DNA of 64,000 nt, from assembly GCF_001625195.1 (NCBI RefSeq), contig NC_054389.1, forward strand, positions 434,001-498,000, in the 5' to 3' direction. Below are positions 50,024-59,873 of the stretch, one piece after another. This DNA is from Drechmeria coniospora (lineage: Eukaryota > Ascomycota > Sordariomycetes > Hypocreales > Ophiocordycipitaceae). The notes beneath the pieces are model-generated. The model saw only the letters and a list, made by a program, of their open reading frames with translations, did not search any database and was not told the DNA's origin. Both the position numbers and the translations under genes were made by a program. The first letter of the stretch is position 1, and the number at the start of each line of letters is the position of its first letter.

Positions 50024-53000
50024 ATGGCCATCTTTCCTGGTGGCAAAAGCACCCGCATCAACTCGCCTCGACATCTCACCCTGAGGCACTCGAGACGAAT
50101 CATCGCCGCCTACCAGCACGAGAGGCGTCGTCTCGCCGGCATCTCTACGCTTGAAGAAGAAGAAACGGACCCCCTCCCCCCCGGAGAGCAAAAGCTGAGC
50201 TCGTATTGGGCGCCCGGGCTCGAGGCTGGCCCGAAGCACAACATCCGCGTTACGCAGACGATTGACGCAAAAAATGGCGATGAAACGCTCCAGCTCGAGG
50301 CCGAGCAGGACTTCTTCGTTGACGCACCGCAGTTCTCGCTCCCCGCCGGTAGCGTCCACTCGACGTACCCGCCCGCGGGATACAGCGACGACCATCGTAT
50401 CCTGCCGCACGTCGTCCTCACCGACCCTCATCTGCCATGGGAGCGGCTTGGCAGCCCAAGCGACGGGACCAACAAGGAGTTGAGGATGCGGATGAAGACT
50501 TTGGCCGCCGGCAAAGGGGGCGAGCCGGTACGAAACCGTGTGCCGTGGCTCATCATGATGTCCTTTTCGCAGGACGAACTACGCCTGACGCCCCAAGACT
50601 TGGCGTCCGATGGCATCTTCCGCAACACGAGCCCGGGCGTCGTCAAACCCGTCAAGCAGTCGTCAACCATGACGGTCAACATGAGCATAGAAGACTTGTG
50701 GAAGCTGACAAGTGACGTGGCGACGCCTGTGACGAGTGACCTCGGTCCCGAGAGTATGAAGAACAGTCGCGGGGACTTTGTGTTTGTCGAAACGGACCTC
50801 TTCCAGAGCTTCTTTTCCACCTTTGACACCAAGGGTAACCGGATTCCTGGAACCTCTCCAAACACGCGGCAGTATCAGTACATGTCGCACGTGCGCAAGA
50901 TCAACGGTTCCGGCATGGCCCTCGCTGGCGTCGAGGACACGGCCGTCTTCGCCATCGTCGTCGGTACTCGGTCGGGGCCGCTGGATAATGTCATGCCGAC
51001 GACAATGTGCGCCCATCTCGTCTCGATCGAGGGGGTTGAGAGGATGGCGTGGCCGAGCAAAAGCCACCGTTACGTTGCCCTCTGCTCGCTGCACAGCTGG
51101 AATTATACGGTTCTGCCCCCCAAGACCATCAACGTGCCCGACGCCTTCGAGCACTTGGGCCGCACGCTCGACGTCCTACGCGTCCCCGACAGCATGATCG
51201 AGCCGCTCCGCAACTCGGATGATGCGGTGAAGAAGCTCGTGGGGCGCCGCCTCGATGACGGCTACACGCTCGTCAAGTACCACACCCAGACCGGCGAGCT
51301 CACCGTCGCACTCTACCGCTCTCCCTTGACGCCCTCGTACGTGAAGCCGCTGGAGAACCTCAAGACGAGCTCCAACTCGGGCGTCGACCTTCAGATCCTC
51401 GACAAGCAGCTCGGCATCATGGACGTGACGTACTCGGTGGCCTGGCAGGTCGGCCGCACCATGGCTCTCGGCGACGAAGCTTTCGCCGCCGCCCTCGTCC
51501 GGCTGCGGAGCTCGATTCACCTCGCCGCCACCGAGGCAGCCAAACTGCAGACGCTCAAAGACATTGACGACTCGGCCTTCCGAACCAAGTCGGATGTCTT
51601 GGGCGGACTCGGTGGCCTCGTCAAGAACCTTGCCTCCATTCACCTCGGTCCCCGGAACGACCTGCCCGAGGAGCCTGGCCAGCCGAGACGGCCACCCCTT
51701 TACGCGCCTGGAGGTGCCAGAAGGCGCTGGTTCCGCTCGCGGCTTCGCCGTGCTGCGCTGCCAAAACTGTCCTTTTCCTCCCCTCTGATTCGTGACAAGT
51801 ATCCGTCGGCGGCGCTCAAGGTCGCCCGGGGGCTCGCAGGCAGCACGACAGGGGGCGTCTACGACGAAACCAACGATCCGCAATCGACCGACTGGATGAT
51901 CGTTCTGTCCTGGCTCCTCGACCGCATGTTTCTCGCCGGCGTACCGGCGCATTTCCTCATCGCAGATCCGAATCATCTCGTGCCCGAGAGTCTTCGCTTC
52001 TTCTGCATCGACCGGAACTGGATCGACGCCCTGGTCGATGGTGCCCTCTCGCTGGGCAATCACTTTGGCGATGACGAGGACCGCGTTGCCATCAAGAAGA
52101 TCCTCAACGACTACATCGGCCATACGCCCGACGGACAGGATCACCCGGTGCAGATCCCGTCGTACGGGTTTTACCTGCGCTCCGACCTCGTCACCATGTT
52201 CCCGGACTTGCGCGTCGAGGTGCTGCCCGACAACGCCGCGCTCGGGCGCGCCGGCCAAGAGCCACCGTCAGGCGCGCCGCTGCTACGACACGAGATCGTC
52301 ACAGACGGCATCATGATGGCGTTCATGGACCGCCTGCCCGGGTCGGCTCAGTTTGCAAGCCTCGTCCTCACCCAGCCGGCCCATCAGCAGCGCTTCGCCG
52401 TCGCCCGCGGGCTCGACCTGACACAGGTCAAGGTCGACATACGGCGGCAGTACACAGTCGAGCAGAGCATTCGGGAGACGGACAGTCAGCGGCATGTTCG
52501 TCTCGACCAGGTCACATACACACCTACAGGCGCGGCCTCGGAGGACAACATCTTCATCTGGGGCTCCCAGCCTGACAAAGGCCTCGGCGACCTGCGCATC
52601 TTGCGTCTGCCTCGCTTCGCCGACGTGCAGCTGAACGTCCTGCGGGAGAAGATGCCCACGTACACCGACGGCACCACCGAGAAGCCCTATTTCGACGATA
52701 CGGTGTCAACGTCGGCCCTGTTTGCCATGCAGCTGAACGACCCCATCTACAACCTCGTCATCGACCTCCAGGGTCACCCGAGCAGAAATATAGACGGTCT
52801 AGGACCCGGCAGTGCAGGCGGATCCGAAACGCGAACGCTGAGGCTGCTGGGAGCAGCTCGCGTGGAAAAGCTCGCGTTTGGGGGTCATGAGAGTGCCACT
52901 GTTCCCCACGAGCCGGACGACGAAGATGGCAGCCAAGCGACTTTCCGGCGGCTCGAGAGCTATATTGCCTCGCCGACGGCTCTTTCGAGGAACCTGGCCC

Positions 53001-53653
53001 CTCATGTCCGAGCCCTCCCTACTGACTCGAGAGGATTCGACTCGGCCGTCTCGAGCGTTGCATCGGCCTCGGCCACCAAGACTTTGCAGCTACCGAGCCC
53101 CAGCGTTGGGCCGGCATCGTCGCCCAAGTACCTCGTCCGCATCGGCAGCAACAGAATCAACGATTGGGACACCATCACCGTGGAGAAAGAAAACTTGGCC
53201 CAGGACCTCGTCTTCTCCGTCGTGCTTAAGCAGAGCGAGGTAAGTCAGTATCGTCTCATTGAGCTCGATATCCAGCTCGAGCTTGGACCTCTCACGGGCT
53301 CGGGAGCGGACAACCATTGTCTGCTGCAGAGCTACACGGGTCCCGGGGCGCACATGTTGACGAACCTACGCTTCAACGTGCTCCCCTCGCTGGCAGAGGT
53401 CAACAACAAGAACTATCTACGCCTGCGTCTGCTCCCGCGTGCCGCCAAGGGCTGGTGCAACGCCACGGCCGTGAACGAGCTGAGTTTTCTGCTCGCTCTC
53501 ACCAGCATCAACCTGCCGATCCGGGAACGGGACGATTTCACGGTCCAGTCCTGGGCTGATTACTGTAGGGATCCAAGCCTGTCCCTGGATCCGAGCAACA
53601 TCTTTCGCATCCTGAACGAGGACACCAAGGTGACAACGGTTCGTAAATACTAG
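50024..53653 (+). CDS. Very large protein of unknown function (1209 aa)
   Basis: A single uninterrupted exon encodes MAIFPGGKSTRINSPRHLTL... with no signal peptide or membrane span. Segments that look conserved are the helix VGRTMALGDEAFAAALVRLR near residue 475, TDWMIVLSWLLDRMFLAGVP near 625 and ESLRFFCIDRNWIDALVDG near 655, then YGFYLRSDLVTMFPDLRVE. I recall similar phrases (PPESLRFF..D..W..ALVDGA) in uncharacterised bacterial proteins, but I cannot confirm this. Such a source would fit the lack of introns over 3.6 kb, which contrasts with the other long genes here. It may belong functionally with the two other giant proteins. Confidence 0.85.
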   Translation: MAIFPGGKSTRINSPRHLTLRHSRRIIAAYQHERRRLAGISTLEEEETDPLPPGEQKLSSYWAPGLEAGPKHNIRVTQTIDAKNGDETLQLEAEQDFFVDAPQFSLPAGSVHSTYPPAGYSDDHRILPHVVLTDPHLPWERLGSPSDGTNKELRMRMKTLAAGKGGEPVRNRVPWLIMMSFSQDELRLTPQDLASDGIFRNTSPGVVKPVKQSSTMTVNMSIEDLWKLTSDVATPVTSDLGPESMKNSRGDFVFVETDLFQSFFSTFDTKGNRIPGTSPNTRQYQYMSHVRKINGSGMALAGVEDTAVFAIVVGTRSGPLDNVMPTTMCAHLVSIEGVERMAWPSKSHRYVALCSLHSWNYTVLPPKTINVPDAFEHLGRTLDVLRVPDSMIEPLRNSDDAVKKLVGRRLDDGYTLVKYHTQTGELTVALYRSPLTPSYVKPLENLKTSSNSGVDLQILDKQLGIMDVTYSVAWQVGRTMALGDEAFAAALVRLRSSIHLAATEAAKLQTLKDIDDSAFRTKSDVLGGLGGLVKNLASIHLGPRNDLPEEPGQPRRPPLYAPGGARRRWFRSRLRRAALPKLSFSSPLIRDKYPSAALKVARGLAGSTTGGVYDETNDPQSTDWMIVLSWLLDRMFLAGVPAHFLIADPNHLVPESLRFFCIDRNWIDALVDGALSLGNHFGDDEDRVAIKKILNDYIGHTPDGQDHPVQIPSYGFYLRSDLVTMFPDLRVEVLPDNAALGRAGQEPPSGAPLLRHEIVTDGIMMAFMDRLPGSAQFASLVLTQPAHQQRFAVARGLDLTQVKVDIRRQYTVEQSIRETDSQRHVRLDQVTYTPTGAASEDNIFIWGSQPDKGLGDLRILRLPRFADVQLNVLREKMPTYTDGTTEKPYFDDTVSTSALFAMQLNDPIYNLVIDLQGHPSRNIDGLGPGSAGGSETRTLRLLGAARVEKLAFGGHESATVPHEPDDEDGSQATFRRLESYIASPTALSRNLAPHVRALPTDSRGFDSAVSSVASASATKTLQLPSPSVGPASSPKYLVRIGSNRINDWDTITVEKENLAQDLVFSVVLKQSEVSQYRLIELDIQLELGPLTGSGADNHCLLQSYTGPGAHMLTNLRFNVLPSLAEVNNKNYLRLRLLPRAAKGWCNATAVNELSFLLALTSINLPIRERDDFTVQSWADYCRDPSLSLDPSNIFRILNEDTKVTTVRKY

Positions 53654-54494
53654 AGCGGCTTCGTCGAAGGCAACGTCTGATGCTTGAATCGAAAGGGTGC
53701 CGGGACATGTGGTTTCATCTGTGATGCCGTAGCAGATTGACCCTAATTCTGTATTGAATTTCCCATTTGGAGTGTCTTTAATCAAATAGTTGCGTGCAAA
53801 GCAATCTCCAAAAATGACGACGACTGCGTTTCTCATCTCTCGCAGACAGCTCAACTCCAAGTGAGCATATCTGCACTTCATTCAACTGACTCACTGCAGG
53901 ACACACTCGGGATACGACGTTTGATGCAACACGTACATCCTCGATGAATTCGGTTTATGCATACTTGCTATAGTCATAGCTCGCCTACGAGGCTATCTAA
54001 CTTGCCATCTCATGACTGGTCTCATGCAGCTGCAATGCAAATGCATCACATAACGAAAGCGTATGCTGCCGAAACGACGGGAACTTCTGCATGTGATACA
54101 TCAACATGTCGTACCACGGATTCTTTCCGAAGTATTGATCAGATGATGAAAAACGACGTCTCGACGATGTCTGTACCGGCCTTTGCAGCGACTCGGACGT
54201 CGGGTGGGAGATGACGGATTGTCGTTTATTGGACGTTTGATCCCGAACTCTGCCGTAACTGCATGCTTTGGCGTGTTCGCATTTTTGTTTGTTGCCTGCT
54301 GATAATGCACGCGGCATGAACAAGGATATACCATAGTACGACCGAGACATGAATCGCCAAGACAATGTTATCATATTGAGGGCTGGAGGGATCGATGATG
54401 CCTCCATCCACACACGCAAGCCTCTCGGCGCTGATGCCAACCACCGATGACGACGATACATCTGCGACGCATCCTGGTTAAGCCTGCCATGGGC
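53654..54494. other. Intergenic, nothing recognised
   Basis: 840 bp between the 3' ends of two convergent genes. Moderately AT-rich. Short open frames on both strands lack any protein-like character. Confidence 0.6.
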
Positions 54495-54970
54495 TCAGGC
54501 CTTCTGAGGAAGCAGCTTGGTCGTGACCTTGCCCTTGCCCGGCGGCTTTTTCATCTCGGTCAAGATGCCGTTCAAGTCGGCCGGGGTGACGTACTCGAAC
54601 ACGTCACTCCCGACCAAGTTCAGGAGATAGATCTTGGTCGCGGTAGGGGGGCCTGCAGCAAAGACGTAACCATCGGCACCATAGTCAGAATCCTTGATCA
54701 TGAGAGGATGCAGATTCGTCGTCAGACCGACGCGGTTGGCAGCGCGAGTGCCATCTCCGAGAGGGCCCCAGAAGTAGTCGGTGCTCATCTCGTTCGGGTC
54801 GATGGTCCACCCCTGAGGAGGGTCGGAGATGGAGAGGGCCTCAGGCTGGGCCTGAGACTGGGCCTCCAGCTGGGCCTCGTTCTGGACCTGGGCCTGGGAT
54901 CGTTGACGGAGTGCCAGCATAAGCAGAGGTCGGGGAGGGTAGGAATTGCGATGATCTGGCCACTTACCAT
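54495..54970 (-). CDS. Small protein of unknown function with possible ATG-only first exon
   Basis: Preferred model: exon 1 is only the ATG (54970-54968), followed by a 74-nt intron (54967-54894; perfect donor GTAAGT, acceptor CCCAG), then exon 2 at 54893-54495. This gives 133 residues starting MAQVQNEAQLEAQSQAQ. The N-terminus is Gln/Ala/Glu-rich (AQ repeats). The body has GWTIDPNEMSTDYFWGPLG, AANRVGLTTNLHPLMI and IYLLNLVGSDVFEYVTPADL. The C-terminus is Lys-rich. An alternative is to start at the in-frame ATG at 54920 with no intron (141 residues). ATG 54970 is the first ATG after a TTTAAAAG box about 150 bp upstream. Family unknown. Confidence 0.6.
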
Positions 54971-56098
54971 GAATTCTCTTCCGAAACGGAAACCAAAGTA
55001 ATACTGCGTGGATAGGATGAACGGTTGGTGTTTATGCCTATACGCGTAGGTAGTATAGGCTTGCGTGAAGGTTGGGTGGAAGCACTACGTTGAGTTGCTG
55101 TCTGGAAGTGCCGCGTATGGTCTTTTAAAGCCACGGATGGTTAGGTTATTTGTACCGTGGTGGTATGGGTAGTATGCAGATACGAGAAAAGGGTTTCATT
55201 GTAATTATCCAAGTCATGGTGGACCGTGATGCTCTCATTATAGCATGTAAGTGGGCGAGAAACGCTTTGGTAACGATTATGCATATACTCATTGACAAGT
55301 ATTTAGCTGGCTTGTTCGTCGAGAAGATGAAAAAAATATTAGATGGATACATTGTAGGAGACAGGAAAGACATCGAGGTGGTTAATGTGGAATCACTCAA
55401 GGACCCCATTCCCATTCTTGCCGTTGATCTTTCGAAGCCAATGGTCGATTCTTGGTCATAAGGATCTTCTTGGTCGTAGCTGACTGTATGGACTGCTTAT
55501 TAGCTTGTTGACAGATCAGGGGAATATCCAGAATGTATTTTGTCTTTGTGAGATCTCTACCCCCATATTTGGCTCGTATATTCATTCCATCTTGAACAGC
55601 GGCGTACATAGCTCGAAGCAAGACTTCCAAGTGGTATTTGTGTCTGGCTACATGGTTAATAAAGACGACCTTGAAGCATTTCCTCATACATTCCCATACC
55701 GATCTCGTAGGGTTTGACGGCAAACCCTCATCGGATGCGTTGTCATTTGATATCAAGCAGTGAGGACAGTTATCAGAGTGGTATCTCGTATTACTCGTAT
55801 AATGTTTACTTATACGCCCCGTGTAGCGCAATACATATTCCGATTACATGCACATTGCACCACAATATTCGCACAACAAGTATTATCGGCATAGTATATC
55901 AGTGACCGGACTGCCAACATCACCTCGTGTTCCCTCCACCTTCCTCCACCTTTTTCTCCCAAATATGTATAAAATAGCAATTACTATACAAAAATTCATT
56001 TCAAGGTTGTAGCTACAAACCAGATTTTGTCTCTACAAGACATTGAGCTAGAGTAGGCGATTCTAACCGGCACTGGATTGTCGACTGCGCACCGCATC
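54971..56098. other. Intergenic with two doubtful open frames
   Basis: A plus frame from the ATG at 55165 to 55461 (98 codons; contains VEKMKKILDGYIVGDRKDIE) and a minus frame ending at 55397 (contains VARHKYHLEVLLRAMYAAVQ) both look partly protein-like. They overlap antisense at 55,397-55,461 and both could be remnants. The 55,740-56,040 stretch is AT-rich with no feature. Confidence 0.4.
55165..55461 (+). CDS. Doubtful small open frame (98 aa)
   Basis: The frame starts at ATG 55165 (MGSMQIREKGFIVIIQVMVD) and ends SKPMVDSWS. Residue composition is balanced and Lys/Asp/Ile-rich, unlike the low-complexity shadows elsewhere. No family is recognised and there is no support beyond composition. 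It may be a gene fragment. Confidence 0.25.
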   Translation: MGSMQIREKGFIVIIQVMVDRDALIIACKWARNALVTIMHILIDKYLAGLFVEKMKKILDGYIVGDRKDIEVVNVESLKDPIPILAVDLSKPMVDSWS

Positions 56099-57386
56099 AT
56101 GGCAGCCAAACCATTCGTACTCCGAGCCGCTTTCGGTTCTGATAACTTCTTTCGCGATGCCTACAAGTACGACCTCGATCATGTGAGAGAACCTTGCGTT
56201 CTTTGAGACCAGAATATTCCGCAAGTTAATCAAGTCAGATCTACGAGTGGATGGACAAGGTCTGCAACAAGGACGATCCCACCGGGGGTCCTGCTTCCCA
56301 AGATGACAAAACTCTTGCATTGCTCCAGGATGTTTGCAGACAGTTGAAGGCTCTATCGTGCGTTTTCACTCGCTCGTTTGATTCTATGTGTGACAGGGAT
56401 GCTGGCTGCTGACGATGGCTCGCTACTAACAACCTTCATAGCCTGCCTAGTGGAACCAAGTTCAAGGATCCCAAGCTGGCACCGAATTCTCACTTCCTAC
56501 GAAGCTTCTTTAAAAAGCCATGGGATAACGAAAAGGGCTCGCCGACATCACTGTTCGATGTTGTCAAGTGGCCCGTGACATTCCGAGGTCCTGCGTACTG
56601 GGAGAAGTTGCTCCCATGGTGGAATCCGTACGATCTTCTCGGTCTTTTTCTCGCACTTCTCGGTCCAACCGATCAAGGGGCGGACAAGAACAATTTCTTT
56701 CTACCCCTAACGGCTGTCTACGGCAGGTGGTGTGCCCGCATTGCCGGTCGCGTTCCCGGTGATACCAGCAGCGGCGCTGGAGATTGGCCGTACATGTTCC
56801 AGTGCACATGGCACGAGGAACGCTACATTCCCACAGGGGGCGTTTGGTACTTTCTTGGGGCCTCCACGGCAGGTGATGAGTGGGATGAGAATACGGTTGG
56901 TTTGTGGAGGAGTAGAGTGCAGCTCCAGCGGTTTGATATGCTGTACAACGGCATGGACATCAAGGTGCTGGAACCGTCCGACTTTCGAAAGCACGCCTCC
57001 ATCGAGCAGAAGACGGCGGCAGGGTCAAATAATCAGTACGGAAACTGCGCAGAGTCGTATCCGTTTGTGATAAAAATACTAGTGTGGGTGCGCAACCTGG
57101 CCGTCTTGGTTGCTCAGGCTGACGTTCAAATAGGGGGGGACGACGAAACAACGACATGTACGGTCTGGCGCTTCAAAGGAAGTATATGACGATGGAAAAC
57201 GCACCCGAGGAGTACCAGGACTATTCCACCGGCGTCATTTGGCGCAACCTCGTCGGGCCTTGCGCGAACTGCGCCCATCTCATTCAGGGGGTCGGCTTGA
57301 ATGGGGCAAACTTTGCCAAGAACTTGGGCAAAGGTGAAGCTCCCAAGAAACCAAAGCCGCCCAAGGGTCCCAGTGAGATGGTCTAG
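56099..57386 (+). CDS. Putative deaminase-fold protein (CAE ... PCxxC)
   Basis: Four exons: 56099-56182, 56239-56357, 56442-57056 and 57134-57386, encoding 356 residues. The first two introns are clear (56 and 84 nt, the second with branch CTACTAAC). The third (77 nt; weaker donor GTATCC, branch CTGAC, acceptor TAG) is needed to reach the last frame. The C-terminal third carries YGNCAES (about residue 270) and then VGPCANCAHLI (about residue 318). This is the [H/C]AE plus PCxxC zinc pair of the cytidine-deaminase superfamily. The N-terminal region (FDVVKWPVTFRGPAYWEKLL, WWNPYDLLGLFLALLGPTDQ) is unknown. Enzyme activity and substrate cannot be inferred. It is a neighbour of the giant-protein genes. 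Confidence 0.65.
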
Positions 57387-58087
57387 AAGCAAGCAATTGA
57401 GTTCTTGCAGTGTCCACTGGCCGGGACGGTGGATTTGGGGTATGGCGAATGTGAAGTTGGGCAGAGAAAGATCTTAGCGACGCAGGCGATTGGGTTGTGA
57501 GTCACGGCCGAATGATGACGGGAGAATCCACCGTCAAGGGCGTTGCTTTCAGCTCAGAGATGGCATTCAATGGAGAAGTCACATCGGAGCTGATGGTTGT
57601 GAAAATTCGAGAGGAAGAATGCCTCATTTTGAACACTTGGAATTGTTACTTCTGGCTGCTCATCTAGGCCCAATAGAGTAGCAGGTTCTTAATTCAATAT
57701 TTGTTTCGTCTTGCTTCCCCGCTGCTCTAAAATTTGCATCTTTGTAGAGGCTATTTACCGAACAGAATGCATGCAAAGCAAAAGGAGTCGGTATCTTGTG
57801 CAAACGGTCGGCTCGGCCGCCGCCATCTCCCCCTGATTTGGGTCAACATGCATCTCCCAAGTCTCCGCCTCCCCTCTCACGCCTACTTGAAGACGACAGA
57901 GGCAGTAATAGAAATGTGTAGTAATGCTGGAGAGGCTGCTTACTTGACGGGCACACAAGTCACAAGGTAATCGTCCGCTGGAGGAATAGGATAGGCAGAA
58001 GTGTCGAAAGACAAATATTCATACGGAAAGCGAGTGCGTCTTCACCATCCCACGTCACTTTCACTACTCGTCCAGAGCATCCGCCTG
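57387..58087. other. Convergent 3' gap
   Basis: 700 bp between the ends of the deaminase-like gene (+) and the acidic repeat gene (-). No gene-like frame, repeat or RNA is recognised. Confidence 0.6.
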
Positions 58088-59873
58088 TTACTTGCATCGT
58101 TCTTTCCGCTTCTTCTTCTCCTGTTTTCTCTTCTGCTTCTTTTTTTGCCTCTTTGTCATCCGCCTACCCAGTTCCTTGATGTGCAAGTCGAAGTTGTCGA
58201 ATGGTGGAGTCGCCAGTTCTGGTGCTGCTTCTGCTGTATTATCATTCTCACCCGGCCATCTCCCTCCCTTGAGGTTTGAGTGGCAGCCGTCGAAGATGTC
58301 ACTAATTGATTGTTCTTCAACTTGGTCGTCATCATCGTCGTCTGCCCAGCTCCTTCCCTTGAGATGGGAGCTGAGGCCGTCAAAAATTCGAAGCTGCATC
58401 TTTGCTGGCTCTTCTTCTTCTTCATCCTCCTCGTCTGCCCAACTCCAACCCTTGAAGTTGGAACCGAGACCATCAAAAACTTGAACCTGTCTCTTTGCTG
58501 GTTCTTCTTCTTCTTCATCCTCCTCGTCTGCCCAACTCCAACCCTTGATGTTGGAACCGAGACCATCAAAAACTTGAACCTGCCTCTTTGCTGATTCAAC
58601 TTCTTCATATTCCTCGTCTGCCCAGCTCCAGCCCTTGATGTTGGAACCGAGACCGTCAAAAATTCGAATCTGCCTGTCTGCTGATTCATCTTCATCATCT
58701 TCGTCTGCCCAGCTCCAACCCTTGATGTTGGAACCGAGACCATCAAAAACTTGAACCTGCCTCTTTACTGATTCAGCTTCTTCATATTCCTCGTCTGCCC
58801 AGCTCCAGCCCTTGATGTTGGAACCGAGACCGTCAAAAATTCGAATCTGCCTGTCTGCTGATTCATCTTCATCATCCTCGTCTGCCCAGCTCCATCCCTT
58901 GAGGTTGGAGCCGAGGCCGTCAAAAACTTGAATCGGGGACTTTGCTGATTCTTCTTCTTCATCGTCCTCGCCTACCCAGCTCCAATCCTTGATTTTGGAA
59001 CCGGGGCGGTCAAAAGCCTTAAAGCCGGGAATTTCTCGCTCGTCATGTCTGTCTCTCGAGCCTTCAACTTTCATCATCACGTTGCATCCGTCCAAGCAAC
59101 TGTCGACGGTGCCAAGGGGCGACGTCCAAGCCCCATCGGTACAAGTACAGCTGGCTTCCGTGTCCGAGTCCGAGTCGGAAGAATCCGTATCAAAAACAGA
59201 CTCGGACGGCGAGGAATAATCCGAGTCGGACTCGGCGTGAGCGTATCCAGCATCGTGGCGGCCGCATTGGCCCGACTGCTGCAGCTCAAAATCCAGCTCC
59301 CATTCGATGCTGGTGACTGACCACGGGGCGCCATCCTCGTGTTTCTGCTCCTGCGTCTCATCGCCGCCCTCGTCGGGATCCTGATCGTCGTACTGCGGCA
59401 CATCTGCCGGTTCGCATTCTTCTTCGGTTATTTTCTCGTGATGAGGGTCGTGCTGCACATATTCCATGTGATGGATGCTCTTCTCCGTCACGAACAGCTT
59501 CACGGATCGTCCACCAAAGGCCACTTTGGCTGACTTCTTGCACGCCTGGCCTTGTCCGCACTCATACTCTTCATACCACCGTTGAACCGCAGCTTCATGC
59601 ATCGAGCGTTGCCAATTATACTGGGCAACGTACAATGCGTGCTTCTGCTGCTCCAGGGCATTCAGCATCCACGACGTCTCCTCGATGCAAAGCGCTTGTA
59701 ATGTGTCTTTGACTTGTGTTGGTGATTCGTGGTTAGCACCCTTTAGCCACGGGAGGAGGCATTTACTGACAGTTGGTTGCAACTCGGGGGTCTTCTTCAC
59801 TGGTCGGCATGTTACGGTGCTTCAGGATGCCCTTGACCGAGGAGGTCAGGTCAGAGAGTAGAGGGGGTCTCAT
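58088..59873 (-). CDS. Acidic tryptophan-repeat protein of unknown function
   Basis: The main exon on the minus strand ends at 58088. It encodes a His/Trp-containing N-terminal domain (LQALCIEETSWMLNALEQQK, KVAFGGRSVKLFVTEKSIHH), an acidic Ser/Asp stretch (ESDSDYSSPSESVFDTDSSD), about nine tandem repeats and a very basic C-terminus (KRQKKKQKRKQEKKKRKERC). Each repeat is about 29-31 residues, of the form (V/I)FDGLGSNIKGWSWADE followed by an Asp/Glu run. A first exon with MRPPLLSDLTSSVKGILKHR (ATG at 59873) is likely, joined across an intron of about 90-110 nt with branch GCTAAC and acceptor ACAAG. The donor is uncertain (GTGAAG or GTAACA are in phase). The basic tail suggests nuclear or nucleolar location, which is inference. 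Confidence 0.65.
58270..59040. repeat. 87-95-bp coding repeat x9 in the acidic protein
   Basis: About nine tandem coding units with the core CAGCTCCA(A/G)CCCTTGA on the plus strand. Alternate units are more alike than neighbours (ESADRQI and SVKRQV type ends alternate). This points to duplication of two-unit blocks. Confidence 0.8.
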
